This document shows positions 23,301 through 34,924 of a stretch of DNA of 64,000 nucleotides, piece after piece; the first letter of the stretch is position 1, and each line of letters opens with the position of its first letter. Position numbers and translations under genes: made by a program. Origin of the DNA: Anthoceros angustus (taxonomy: Eukaryota; Streptophyta; Anthocerotopsida; Anthocerotales; Anthocerotaceae); contig MU008182.1 of the NCBI GenBank assembly GCA_010909165.1, forward strand, positions 806,001-870,000, given 5' to 3'. The notes under the pieces are model-generated. The model saw only the letters and a program-made list of their open reading frames with translations. It had not been told where the DNA came from and did no database searches.

Positions 23301-24322
23301 GAGGTGCTCAGTGTTGGAGTGACATGGCTTCCTCGATGAGGAGGAGACATTAGGCATCTCAAGGAATCAAAAGCGTGCCCTCAAAAACATGTTGAGCGCT
23401 CACGTGTGAGTCGAGCCTTGGAGGCGGTGCCAAAGTGGGCGTTCGCTGGTCTTGGCATGAAGGAGACTACAACTTGCGGGTGGAAGGAGTGGATGTTCGC
23501 CAAAGCAAGTTGCAGCAAGGTTTGAGGGAGGCGGTGGGCGGCGTGCTTACCCTCCGTTTGGGGTAACAGAATGTAATGATGCTTATGGGTGGAAGGGATC
23601 GGATAAGCACGGACAAGGAGTGGAGAAACATCGGCGACTTGGTTTTCAAGATATCTGACAAGCGAGTTAATCTTGAGGCGGAAGATCCCTAGGTTGATGG
23701 CCATTGGCATCCTTGTTGAGAAAAAGTTGCCGGTCTGGGTTGGCCTATACGTAAAACTAATGAGGTAAAGGCCTCCAAGCACAAGAAATGTGAGGACATG
23801 GAGAAGGATAAGAAAGTGCACAAGGAGAAGGAGACCCCTGGATCACATGGCCCTATGACGAGGTCACAGAGCAAGGGGAAGGGCAAGAAGGCATGTTGGG
23901 GCGGTGTCCTCGGACTCGAGGACACCGTGATGAGAGGTGGCCGGTGGAGAGCAAGACCCAAATGAGGACTTGCATGCACGGGAGCGTGAGCAAGAATGTA
24001 TTCCCGAAGAGGAGGTTGATGTCATAGCTGCGGCTGAGGAGGACGGAAACCATGCTGTTCCCGGAGCGGAGGATGTAGAACCGGAGACAGGTGCAATGTC
24101 AGGTGGGTTTTCCTTATAGTTTTAGATTCCCTGCGGTTTAAGATTCACTGTGAGTGCTACCCTTAGGTCATGTGCTTTGCTTAGGACCTGCAGGACCTGC
24201 CTTGAGCCCAACTGCTCATTTGGAAGGGTTTGTTCCCTGGTTTTCGCATCCATCACGTTTAACAGGTTTGAGCTTGATTTATGTGAGCTTGCTCTTATTG
24301 ATTGCACAGAGGGAGCAACAAG

Positions 24323-24382
24323 CTGATCACAAAGCATAGTGTACAGAACTACTTAGTTCTGTACACTATGCTTTGTGATCAG
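24323..24382. repeat. Perfect 60-bp palindrome
   Basis: Two 29-base arms (24323-24351 and 24354-24382) are exact reverse complements separated by only CT. The left arm starts CTGATCACAAAGCATAGTGT. It lies about 145 bp upstream of the transposase start codon inside the pogo-like element. Confidence 0.95.
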
Positions 24383-24527
24383 AAGCATTGTTCCTAGTAC
24401 ATAAGTTGTTTCATTGTACAAGTTGTCTTATGGTGTTGTAAGTTGTGTTATGGTGTTGTAAGTTGTTGTCTTGTTGTGAGATATTTTGTATGTGTTCCTT
24501 ACCCATTCTCTTTGACGTGTAGGAACA

Positions 24528-26232
24528 ATGCCACCCAAGCCGCCGCGTAAGCATGCTACCCTAACAAAGCAACAAAAGAAAGAGGTTTGCGAATATTATG
24601 TCCAACACTCTTGCACACTTAAGGAGTTGACTAGATGGACAATAGAGAAGTTTTCAATAGCAGCTTCTAAAAGTGCATTGTCTAGGATTGTGAATGACAA
24701 AGACAATGGTTGGACCTCGCCATTGGTCCAACAACTAATATGGCGGTGAATGAGGATAGACCATCAGATGCCCACAAAGTTGACCACGCAGACACGCTTG
24801 GGCTCTTGCAATCCAAGCTCAAGGTGCCACAATTTGATGACTTTCTTCGTGAGATGGCTTCCAAATTCACGAGAGGATTCTCAAGATGAGAGACCAAAAT
24901 GACATACCATAGAGGTTGGGTTGCTCACTGGAAGAAAAGGTATAATTTTAAATCAGTTGTCAGACATGGAGAGGCAGGGAGTGTTGACAATACAGAAGCA
25001 GTGAAGGCAGCTATTAGAGAGCTGCAACTTTAAGTTCTTGATTATGGAGCTGCAAATATTTTTAATATGGATGAGATTGGTCTTTTCTTCAGAGCACCGC
25101 CGAACAGGACACTTGCAACAATGCGTGATGCAGGACGGAAGCAGTTTAAGGACCGGTTGACAACTGGACAGACAACAAATGTTGATGGATCTTGCAAGTT
25201 GCCACCTTTTGTGATTAACAGATATCTTAGGCCTCGTGCTTTTTCCGTCAGGAATGTTCAAAATCCCGAGAATTTGAATATTATCTGGTCTGCAAACCAA
25301 AAGGCATGGATGACAATAGAATTGTTTGAGAAGTTTTTGCTAGATTTTGACCAGAGGATGGTTGCATCAGGGCGGACTAGAGTGTTACTTATAGTGGATA
25401 ATTGTCCGGCATCGGTTTGGTAATGCACTCAATTAAGTTACAAAGGTGGTTTTCTTTCCACCCAATGGACAAGCGTATATCAACCTTTGGACGAGGATCA
25501 TCCGTTCTTTCAAGGCTCGATCGCAAGTTGATGATTTCGTACCAATGCAAACAGATCATAGACAATGCGGCTACAACTATCGATGTATATCAAGCAGTGG
25601 TTATGCTGGTAAAAGCTTGGACTTCATTTGTGAGTCCTCATACCATACGCAATTGTTGGAGGCATAGCACTTTGGATGCGGAATTGCATGCACAAGATGC
25701 TCGGTTCCGTGAGTCTTTGGATCTAAACAGCGCACCATATGATCCAGAGGATCCATTGTCGGATCCTCAAAATCACTCTAATTCGTTGGAAACGCAGGTA
25801 GAAGAGCTACAACAGTCCATGTGAAGCTTAGCATTATTAACATCTGAGGATATGACAGGAATTGCTGATGTTGGATATCCAACGATGACAGCTGAAGAGT
25901 ATCTGAACTTTGAGGAGGATGAAGGATTGGAGACTACGTATATTCCTACAGAGGACGAAATATGGCAAGCATTAATCCCTCCACCTGTCAAGGAGGAGGG
26001 TGAGGAGAATGATACAGCGTCAGTGGAGACCATAGCTCCAAGACCGCGTATGACAAAGCATGCTGTAGATAATGCTATGAGGATAGCGAAGATGTTTTTA
26101 GAAGAGATGCCACATAACACTCTTGATGCTTTGAAGTTGCATTCTCAGTTGGAAAAACATATTGCTAGTCATTGGATGAAAGCAACTCAGCATCGATCAA
26201 GGATCGATGATTATTTTAACCCGGCAAACTAG
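24528..26232 (+). pseudogene. Broken pogo/Tigger-like transposase (CENP-B/DDE_1)
   Basis: The ATG at 24528 opens a 73-codon frame with a CENP-B/psq-type helix-turn-helix (LTKQQKKEVCEYYVQHSCTL, SKSALSRIV). After several frame changes the second DNA-binding part is seen (GWVAHWKKRYNFKSVVRHGE, about 24915-24970). The DDE_1 catalytic core follows: first Asp in FNMDEIGLFF (25060-25090), second Asp in LLIVDNCPA (about 25390-25412), and the third-acid motif QPLD at about 25477. A two-base loss then puts IIRSFKA in another frame. The remaining C-terminal frames run to 26232. Several stops and shifts make it inactive. This family cuts and pastes its own element at TA sites. Confidence 0.85.
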
Positions 26233-26794
26233 AATTAGGTTGGCAGCTATGTACTATGAGGGAGCATTTTGGATTTTTTGGAAGCTTTTAAGCTCTTTCG
26301 AATTTTTGATTTAAAGGTTTTTTGATTTTTTAAATATTTTTATTTAAAAAAAAGATGAAAATGCCTAAACGGGAACCCCTCTAAATGGGACGATTTTTGC
26401 TACTCCTAATTGTTCCCAATTAAAAGGGTCTGACTGTAGTTTGTAGAGATATGTCGCACGAGGTAAGCACTTGAATTCATATAAGCACTTCCTCGACCAA
26501 CAACCAAGCAAACAAATCTAATATGTAGATATATATAGGTGCAACCAATAAAACAACAAGAGGGAGTAGCTCGCATGTCGTGGCACAAACACACTCTCCC
26601 CACGAGAACAACATGCAAATTCCTCACACATCGCTCCTGAGTCATAGCTTTGGCCTCCTCACAACGCCTCACAGACAGATATCTAGAGGACAAGCTATGA
26701 CCTGAGCTTGTCCTCAATGGAAGGGTCTATATATACTAGACCCTAGCATCGGCATATTCCTAAGATATCCTATTGGCATCAGCATATGCCAGAA

Positions 26795-26945
26795 ATATCC
26801 TAAGAATACTATAATATACAAGAAATATGCCAAAGCATATTACTTGAGCTTATCCACTTAGCTATTGTATCCTAAGAATACACTATAATATGCAAGGAAT
26901 ATGCCAAAGCATATTACTTGAGCTTATCCACTTAGCTATTGCTAA
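26795..26945. repeat. Two tandem copies of an AT-rich unit of about 70 bp
   Basis: Two adjacent copies carry TATCCTAAGAATAC, ATGCCAAAGCATATTACTTG and AGCTTATCCACTTAGCTATT. They lie between the pogo-like element and the last pseudogene fragment; no other feature was recognised there. Confidence 0.85.
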
Positions 26946-27200
26946 CCATGTTTAATTAACATAAGCACATTAGATTAATTAGTATTAGTCAATGCTTAAT
27001 TAGCATAAGCACCTTAGATTAATTAACACTAATTACTTACTTACAGATAAGTAATTAGATTAATTAATGCTAATCAAACACTAAACCCAAGTGCAGAGAT
27101 TAGTATCACACGGCATGACAGATATGAGATAGAATTGATGTGGTTCAATTTTCATTTTGCTCAAAGCTAAGCTTGAACTACCCGGTCCACTAGGGTCCTA

Positions 27201-27370
27201 GCTACGGCCGGGCTCAAACTGTTCTCAAGAGCTCGCTAGCTGGTTGAAGAAGCAATATTATGTTGTTCACAAGAGCTCCTTGGCTGGTTGGAGAAGCAAT
27301 GTTATGTTGCGAGGACCACGTGCGTAGATGAAAAACAGAACATAAAGGCAAGAACACAAATCACATACAA
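27201..27370 (-). pseudogene. Probable distal upstream fragment of duplicated ATPase locus
   Basis: TTCACAAGAGCTC, TGTTGCG and CGTGCGT-GA-GAA occur in the same order here (about 27278-27350) and at about 32399-32470 upstream of the intact gene, at roughly 70 percent identity by eye. A local duplication of TCAAGAGCTC...AAGAAGCAAT is also visible. This would place the outer edge of the decayed copy right beside the 3' end of the intact gene. Confidence 0.5.
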
Positions 27371-27925
27371 AGTGCGCCTTTCAAGTAATCAATTATCCTA
27401 AGTAAGTTCACCTTTTGTATAGAGCAGTTATAGATAGGCACACCCGCGGTTTGAGAAAATAAAACACACCGAACACAGTAGCCCGAACGTTCTCTCACAC
27501 GCACAAAGCAAATACATCAAATTTGAAGACTTCACAAAGCAAATACATCAAATCTGAAGATTTCCGTTCTTAGAGCATTTTCACCTTTCTTGAAGACAAA
27601 GTCGGTGCAAATCAAGGCGATTCGTTTTCAAGATGAATTTTACGATGACGATTGAAATTGTCCCCAAAAACTGGTTACCACTTTGGTCCAATCGACCTTT
27701 TTTCGGAAATCCTTGGAAACATCCCAGACGCATGCTAAAAGCTGGTAGAAAGTTTCCTCGTATGCACTTGAGGACGTCGGAATCGTTGTGGAAACACGAT
27801 TGGGCGATAATATACACTATGCATACATATGACCGTACATCTCCCCAAGGTGGCCTGCCAATTGACTCAACCCAGAAAACCTAAATACAAACATACATCT
27901 CCCCAAGGTGACCTTCCAAAATGGC

Positions 27926-30900
27926 TCAACTTAGGAGAACCGAAGGTGATGGGAAGGTTGCCACAAAATGGATTCTGTCCAAGCTTCTTGGCCTCCGATA
28001 GGATCTAAGCAACAGAGAAGAGCACACGACGCTGACGGATGACAAAGCCATGGCTAATCCTGCAACCCACGGTGGAAGACGGAATCTTGTGAAAGGGTAC
28101 AACGCGCCAGAAGCCAGAGGGATACCAAGCACATTGTAGCCCAATGCCCACACATAGTTCAGCCTGATTCGCCTGAATGTTTTGCGCGACAAGTCAATAG
28201 CTGTTATAACGTCCTCCAAACTGCTCCGCATTAGAACGATATCCGCTGCCTCGATAGCAATATCGGTACCAGCTCCTATTGCCAATCCCACATCGGCACT
28301 GACCAGTGCGGGAGAATCATTGATACCATCACCCACCATGGCGACAGTGAGGCCTTGGGACTGTACACAGACAAAAATGAACATTATCAAGCAGTTCCGG
28401 ACAAGCATGCGGCAAAAGCCCAGGAACCAGTCTCGGGACAAGCATGCGGCAACACCCACGAGCCAGTCACTGTATATTACCTGCAATTCCTTCACTCTGT
28501 CAGCTTTTCCACCTGGTTGTACTTCAGCCATGACATTGGTTATCCCAACCTCTCTGGCCACGGCATTTGCGGTTCCCCAGTTATCTCCTGTCACCATATG
28601 AACTCTGACACCCATAGATTTGAGAATGCTAACGACAGCAGGAGCTTCTGGCTTGACAGGATCTGAGATCGCTATGGCTCCAACAAGTTCTTTGTTAATT
28701 GCAACCAGCACACCGGTTCTGGCCAGCGCCTCCGTTTCTTGTAGAAAATCATCGGCGTAAAACGTGACATCAATGCCAGCCTCTGATATGAATCTGCGGT
28801 TCCCCACCAACACTTCTTTCCCAGATACCGTGGACCGCACGCCTTGCCCCGGCACATTCTCAAATCCGGCCGCCTCCACTTGCGCTACCACGTCTGAGCC
28901 GACCTCTTTAAGGAGTGCCTTGGAGTACGCCACAATCGCTTTGGCTAAAGGATGTTCACTATTTGACTGAAACGGGGAAGAAATTACAACCAGGGTCATG
29001 AAGAGCGAAGATGAAGCCAAAGCAATCCAGCTACAGACATCCTTTCACTAGAGTTGAAATAGAAAGGATCGTGGAGCACATACCTCAGCAGAAGCTACTG
29101 TCTCATAAAACATTGTCAGCGCAATATTCTTGAATAGCTTTGTGCCTACCACCACCGGTTTGCCTTCTGTCAAAGTTCCGGTTTTGTCAAACACGATGCA
29201 TTGCACCTACAGACCACGATTTCGATGCACTCTGTTACCAGCCTGCAGCCACTTTGCAGCAAAAGGACTTCAGGCATTCTAATGTAACCGACGGATACAC
29301 CAGACTATAATTGTGGTACGCACCTTGTGTGCACCTTCTAAGGCAGTTCCACCTTTAATAAGGACACCCTGTGCGGCGCCCTTCCCTGTGGCGACCATCA
29401 CAGCAGTTGGTGTAGCCAAACCTAATGCACACGGGCACGCAATGACCAATACCGAGATTCCGTATTGAAGTGCCAGCTCAAACTCATCCATAGACGATGG
29501 GATCCAAGACTTTGGGTAAGAGCCAGCCTTCCCAGCTACATACCAACCCAGCCACGTGAAGAATGCAGCCACTACCACCTTCACCACAAGGATAGCTTCG
29601 TTAGTTCCTATTTTATCAACTTTAAGCAAACACAACGATGCCCTGTCTGCTGCAGAGACTTCAACAGATCACGTCGTACACTGATGCAGAAACATGAAAT
29701 GAATATTTTTTGGCAAATCATGCTTACCAGAGGTACAAAATATTTCGAGATTCGATCTGCAAGCTTCTGCACCGGTGCCTTCGCCATCTGCGCTGCCTCC
29801 ACCAACCTCACTATCTGTGATAAAGCTGTCTCTGAACCAACATGGGTGGCCCTTAAAAGAAGCACCCCGTTCTCGTTCATAGTACCGCCTATAACCTTGT
29901 CACCAACCACCTTCTGCACTGGCCTTGGTTCTCCTGTCAGCATACTCTCATTTACATGACTCTGGCCAGCCACCACAACACCATCAGTGGGAACCTTCGC
30001 CCCTGGTACAACTTTGATGATGTCATTGCGTTGTATAAGCTCTGAGCTGATTTCTCGTTGAGACAGAACAGCTCCACTCTCATCCAGGGTGACTAAGGTT
30101 GCTGTATTTGGAGCAAGATCCATCAACTTCGCTATTGCTTCTGAGGTTTTCCCCTTGGCAAGAATCTCCAAGTACTTCCCAAGCAGTATGAAGGAAATAA
30201 GCATGGCACTAGTCTCAAAAAAATCAGTGCCCTTGAAAGTTTGAGAGGTTGCTGCACGAAGAACAGCATAGACAGAATAGAAATAAGCAGCATTTGTACC
30301 AAGGGCGATCAGCACATCCATGTTCGCAGATCCATGGCGGAGTGATTTGTAGGCTCCCACATAGAATCGTCGCCCAATTATAAACTGAACGGGGGTAGAC
30401 AAAAACCACCTCAGAATCTCTCCAATGTTTAACATGTTGACCACCTTCTTATCCAGGCCATGATCAAGTACAGGAATATTCATAAACACCATAAGAAGAA
30501 CAACAGGAACTGTGAAGACACAGCTCCAAAGGAAATCCGTCCAGTAATGCCTTATTTCCTTGCTCCGATCAGGGCCCCCATGTCCTGGTTTCGTATACAA
30601 GCTGGCCTTGTACATAGCAGGAATAGGACCAGTTTGTTCGATGATTTCGATGAAGCACCTAGGCCCAGTTTGGTCTGGATCATACGAGATCACCAAGTTC
30701 TCCCCATTCTCATTTATCTCAACTGACTTCACGCCCTGCAGTGCTTGCAGTGATACCTCAATGACCTTAATCGCATCTTGAGAATGAACACCCTCCAGTT
30801 TCAGCTGAATCTGATTTCTTTCCTCCCCAGCGCTGATAAGCTCGGCCTCGAATCCAAGATCATCAATCATGTCAATTAGCTGTTTCACGTCAGTGAGCCT

Positions 30901-31661
30901 TGAGTCATAATGAATTTCCGCCTGTTCCAGTGCAAGAGCAACGGCAGCTCTTTTAACTCCTGGTGCCTTTTTCAGACCACTTTCAATTGCAGTTGAGCAG
31001 GAGGTACATGTCATTCCTACAATTCGAACACGACAAACAGTAACTCCAACTTGACCTTGACCATCCTCAATAACGGTTGCCCCAAATCCAGCATCTTCGA
31101 TTGCCTCCCGTATCGTCTCTTCCTGTGATGCCAAAGGGCAAACGAAGTTAGAATGACATCACAAGCCATTACTTCAATGCACGGGACCACATCAAGCCAC
31201 ACCATTGGCCAAAACACAGATGAATCTACGCCATCTAACTCCAGAAGTGCCCCATTATCAAGTGCTTCCGAGAAAGCTAACCTCTACAAGCCATCCCGCT
31301 GGCTGCTCACCTGTACAAAAGCGGGGTGGTAGATGACTTGAGCTTTGTCTTGCAACACTGCAACCGTGGCATCCTCGATTCCTGGAAGCCGCTTCACCGC
31401 TTTCTCTATGGAACTAGCACAAGCAGCGCATTCCATTCCTGTGACCTTGAAAGTCACTATGCACTGTTCGGAGGCCTCAATGTCAGCATGCGGAGGTGGC
31501 CCCGAAAACCGAGGCATGGAGGGGTATCGCGGAGTAGCAAAGAGTGGCACCATCTCCGCGCCATCTGCACGAATCTGTCCGAGTGATCTTCCAGACCTGT
31601 CTCGCTGGAGAGACTTGTCTCGTCCTATAGCAAAGTCAACCGCATGACTCCCTAAAGCCAT
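27926..31661 (-). CDS. HMA5-like: HMA5-type copper-transporting P1B-ATPase
   Basis: Predicted Cu(+)-exporting P1B-type ATPase. Coding exons: 31661-31311, 31122-29728, 29578-29324, 29206-29084, 28966-28481 and 28360-27926, all with GT-AG borders and matching phase, giving about 1014 residues (Arabidopsis HMA5 is about 995). There are two good metal-binding domains (MECAAC, residues 76-81; MTCTSC, 154-159) and a third that lacks cysteines. The membrane copper site is CPC at 630-632, the phosphorylated Asp is in DKTGT (D674), the SEHP His-Pro is at 713-714, and the hinge GDGIND is at 880-885. The order [13 protein letters not shown] and the third-domain spacing resemble HMA5 more than RAN1/HMA7. 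The start used is the first in-frame ATG; an earlier in-frame GTG is not credible in plants. It probably exports copper for detoxification at the plasma membrane or an endomembrane. All catalytic motifs are intact, unlike the neighbouring copy. Confidence 0.93.
28361..28480 (-). other. Last intron of copper ATPase, 120 bp, no stop in frame
   Basis: This GT-AG intron has a length divisible by three and no in-frame stop, so retention would insert 40 residues just before the GDGIND hinge. It contains a direct duplication of CGGGACAAGCATGCGGCAA. Confidence 0.85.
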
Positions 31662-32560
31662 CCTTGGATTTGCCCGCAGCTGAAAGGAAGTTCTGACCAG
31701 CTCCCCCACCCCGCAAAATTCACGTCAGGGAAATTCCTTCTGCAAAGAGTCGACTGCAAGAGTAAGAATCATCCTCCAGAACACGATACCGCAAACCAGA
31801 ATTGTCAACGGCGTCTCCGATCCTAGAAGCGGCCGTCCACAGTGGAGAGAAAACATCATGCGCTCAATCTTAAGATAGCAGCCAGAGAGGAAATCATGAT
31901 GTCTTCTCCCTTAGAAGATGACGCACGCCGCGTGAGAACCGTGCGCCCCTACCTTTCGCAAAGAGAGATACAGAAGCAAAATCTACTCGCGCAATCCAAA
32001 CAGACAATCCTGTCCTCAATGCACTCAAAATCCCGCCCCTCTTTGCCTTATCCACTACTCACGCCAAGGCACCGAAAATTCCGCAACACTGCGAGACTCC
32101 GATCCAAGCTTGCGTAATTGCCAAGCGGGAAGCGGGCCAGATCAGATCAGACAACGGAATCCAGTCCACTCCATCAATCTCATCTAAGCCGGGCGAAGGT
32201 GAGCAAAGCTCAGGAATTGCTTCTTGGACGAACAGGGACGCTCACACGAATCCCCTCACCTAGCTCAACCGCAACTCAATGTCCTAACCGCAATAAGCTG
32301 GACAGCCGTCGGACAGACGAGCTCATGACATCCAAAACAAGAATGGGCACACCGGCGGTATGAGGAAGCTAACCGCGGGCTGCAGCTGTGCTCCCTGAAA
32401 TTCACAAGAGCTCGCAAGCCACCGGCAGGCGTAGCGTTCTGTTGCGGGGATCGCGTGCGTCGACGAAGGACATGGCCTTAAGGTAGGACACGAAAGGCAG
32501 GCAAAGCGAGCCCGCACCCGTTCATGCTTTCATATCGAAAACTATTTCCGCGCTTCTCGA
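31662..32560 (-). promoter_or_regulatory. Upstream region of the copper-ATPase gene
   Basis: Sequence between the ATPase start codon and about 32560 is the likely 5' leader and promoter. Its main support is that much of it is still recognisable in the decayed copy (5883-6100, 15527-16045, 27201-27370). No TATA box could be assigned with confidence. Confidence 0.4.
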
Positions 32561-33120
32561 GTCGGGACGGATGGGCACGTCTCGGTTGAGCCCTAAAACG
32601 TCTGCAGGCAGCACCTTTTACGTGACGGTGAATCAACTCACGACCGGCCTGTGTGGACTACTGCCCCCAATTCAGGCCTCATTTCGCAGCGCTCGTCGAA
32701 GCCTTTCTGGAGGCTTCGACATCACTCGTTCCACCAAGCCCCGCCGACTTGGGGATAACTTGGGGGCGAGCGAAGGCTCCCGGAAATTCTCTTGCCGGCC
32801 ATGGAGTATCTGCTCAACTCGCTGCCCATCGGATCGAGATTTAACCCCGAAACGACGAACCTACTCGAATTGAGTGGGAGTGGGTGCGATTTGGGGTGTG
32901 GGATTTTTTCTATACCGGTTCTTCTTCGTCTCATACCTTTGAGCAGATGTGCCTGACATTAAGGGGAACATGTGGATTTTTGGAGCAGGAAAAGCGGACA
33001 CCAATCTCCATGCCCAAGGATGGATATGGAGGCGAGATTCCTAAAAGATGTCCTAAACCAAGGCTACACGGATGATGACCCAACTCTTGCATCATGGTTA
33101 CTGCAGGAGTGAAAAGAGGG
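32561..33120. other. Intergenic, nothing recognised
   Basis: Open frames of up to 100 codons occur but show no recognisable domain. Confidence 0.4.
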
Positions 33121-33336
33121 TCACACAATTTTTCTATATTTTGATATGCATACGTAGCTGAAATTCAGCCTAAAACCATGGAAACAGGCTTCGTCCTTTA
33201 GGGGTTGAAAGTTGAAAACCAAATCTCCTCTACCACTCATATGTTGGGATGCACAAAAATCAATATACCACTCACAGTCTAAACCAATAACGGCACTTAA
33301 TACAGCAATTGCAATACTTATGTAGTGGCTGAGCAA
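33121..33336 (-). pseudogene. Copia protease relic
   Basis: On the minus strand a short open stretch reads CEWYIDFCASQHMSGRGDL, matching the Ty1/copia aspartic protease signature W-IDSGAS-HM but with DSGAS changed to DFCAS. The catalytic Asp is kept while Ser-Gly is lost. No flanking gag or integrase is seen, so this is an isolated remnant and is unrelated to the element at 8763-12255, which lacks its protease. Confidence 0.75.
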
Positions 33337-33424
33337 GGGAATTCAAAACGAGCCAAAGATACCTATGTAGGCCGCAGGGTGGGCTAAGCTTATGGAAACG
33401 AGGGAACATAACAAATTAAAGATA

Positions 33425-33670
33425 CATAACAAATTAAAGATACTTCTATAGAGGCTGGGCTGGTTGGCAATAAGGGTATAGAACGAGAATGCCTAAGCAG
33501 AATGAGAACGAGAATTAAAGATACTTCTATAGAGGCTGGGCTTGTTGGCAACAAGGGCATAGAACGAGAATGCCTAAGCTGAGAACGAGAATTAAAGATA
33601 CTTCTATAGGGGCTGGGATTGTTGGCAACAAGGGTATAGAACCAGAATGCCTAAGCAAAATGAGAACAAG
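33425..33670. repeat. 78-bp tandem repeat, three copies
   Basis: Units with AATTAAAGATACTTCTATAG, GGCTGG and GAATGCCTAAGC start near 33435, 33513 and 33591. A second short array (about 33715-33815, TGTTTGTTGTTGTCTTTATC-type units) follows. Confidence 0.85.
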
Positions 33671-33849
33671 AACGCTTACAACTTCTAAGCCCAGAGTCCT
33701 TGAGCTCTCATTTCTGATAGTGTTTGTTATTGTCTTTATCCATCTAATTTCTGATATGTTTGTTGTTGTCTTTATCCATCTAGTTTATGTTATGTTTGTT
33801 GTTGTCGTTATCTATGTACATCCCTGCCTTGCCGAAAGTAAGAGAAGAC

Positions 33850-34900
33850 TTTATTAAGGGGGAGAGATTGAATGAGCCCATCTACCAAAGGACATCATAT
33901 GGAGACCCCAAGGGTCGGAGCAAGAAAGAGCAACACAAGGAGCACCCATTGCTAGAAAAAATGTTACTTATCTTCATTTTTTACTAAAGAATATTTAATT
34001 ACAAATTAATTATTTCAATACCCATTTTGAAGAATCAAATATGCTTCACCTAATGACTTACATAAAAATGATTGAGCCAGTAAGGAAAGGGTTGCCACAC
34101 ACCCTCTATTACAGAACGAATATATTCATAGCTATACTACACTGTCCATGCTATCATAGTTATATTTGGATCACAAGGTGGTATTGAATTGATTACACCT
34201 GAGGTTATGTGATACAAGATATATATTATTGTATTTAATTGCAAGTGGTTTGGTACATAAGAACTTCACATGAGAAATTGTATTTGTATTACTATGATTA
34301 TGTTTGTACTTAGAGATGGTCTCATAAAAAGTGTAAGGTAAAAAGTTTACATTTGTATTACAAGATGGTTTCGCACATAACAACCTTAAAAGGAGTCGAT
34401 GCTGATTTGGTATCCTGCCAAGAATGCTTGGACAACAGCTATATGTTATGTGTACCTATGTATGTAAAACCATCAATTTTTTAATAGTGAAAAAACTTTC
34501 ATAATGGTAAAACTTATATGTAAAACCATCACATACCCAAATTTTTGGGGCTTGAAAGTGTGTAGCGAGCCCCATATTCATGTGTAATGGCATGCCACGG
34601 TTAGATAAATTAGTGCTAGTTCGGGCATACATCATGAGTAAATATTACTTGGTTCGGGCGTACATGTACATCGTGAGTAAATATTATTGCTGGTTCGGGC
34701 GTACATCGTGAGTGAATTTCCGGAAATAGGCCACTCTGAGTTCCTCGGCTAGATATATAACCTCTTCTTCTTTTAACAAATTTGAAGACTTTATAAATAT
34801 TTTAAAGTATACATCAAAGTCCTACATTGGGATTTCATCTAGAGTAACCTACAGGGTGCAAAAAACATGCTTGTGGTTCCGCAGTAGGGGGCCTCGCATG
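33850..34900. other. AT-rich intergenic DNA with short repeats
   Basis: I see no gene. Three copies of a unit of about 35-40 bp with GGTTCGGGCGTACAT and GTGAGTAAATATTA lie at about 34615-34730. Another direct repeat (TATGTAAAACCATCA) occurs at about 34460 and 34517. Confidence 0.5.
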
Positions 34901-34924
34901 CTACGGGACGAGAGCAGGATGTTT

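Larger units (their letters stand above)
19741..26436 (+). mobile_element. pogo/Tigger-like DNA transposon, 6.7 kb
   Basis: The left end CAGTCAAACCCCTCTACTTG (19741) and the complement of the right end, CAGTCAGACCCTTTTAATTG (ending at 26436), form imperfect terminal inverted repeats. The dinucleotide TA flanks both sides (19739-19740 and 26437-26438), the target duplication of the Tc1/mariner/pogo group. AAATGGGAACCCC-type motifs recur inside the ends. A CENP-B/DDE_1 transposase gene lies at 24528-26232. The element is inflated by a nested hAT-type MITE, a satellite-like array and a perfect palindrome. Confidence 0.88.
16046..27200. mobile_element. Composite insertion block in duplicated ATPase upstream region
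   Basis: About 11.1 kb of sequence separates two pieces of the duplicated ATPase upstream DNA. It holds minisatellites (16641-16858, 17669-17837, 18986-19150), AT-rich sequence, a dispersed repeat copy (about 18630-18800) and the pogo-like element 19741-26436 with its own nested insertions. The ends are uncertain; CTAGTATGGGTAG on the left loosely resembles the complement of CTACCCGGTCCACTAG on the right, but this is too weak to assign a superfamily. Confidence 0.45.

Noticed and set aside
20996-23362. Long open frames on both strands (up to 169 codons) in the satellite region
   Set aside because: They follow the repeat period, exist on both strands at once and read as His/Thr/Arg-rich nonsense. 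They are by-products of the array.
24323-24382. Transcription terminator hairpin
   Set aside because: Rho-independent terminators do not apply to nuclear genes, there is no T-run, and it precedes the transposase gene.
31662-31709. Upstream extension of the copper ATPase to a codon at 31709
   Set aside because: That codon is GTG, not ATG. The first in-frame ATG is at 31661.
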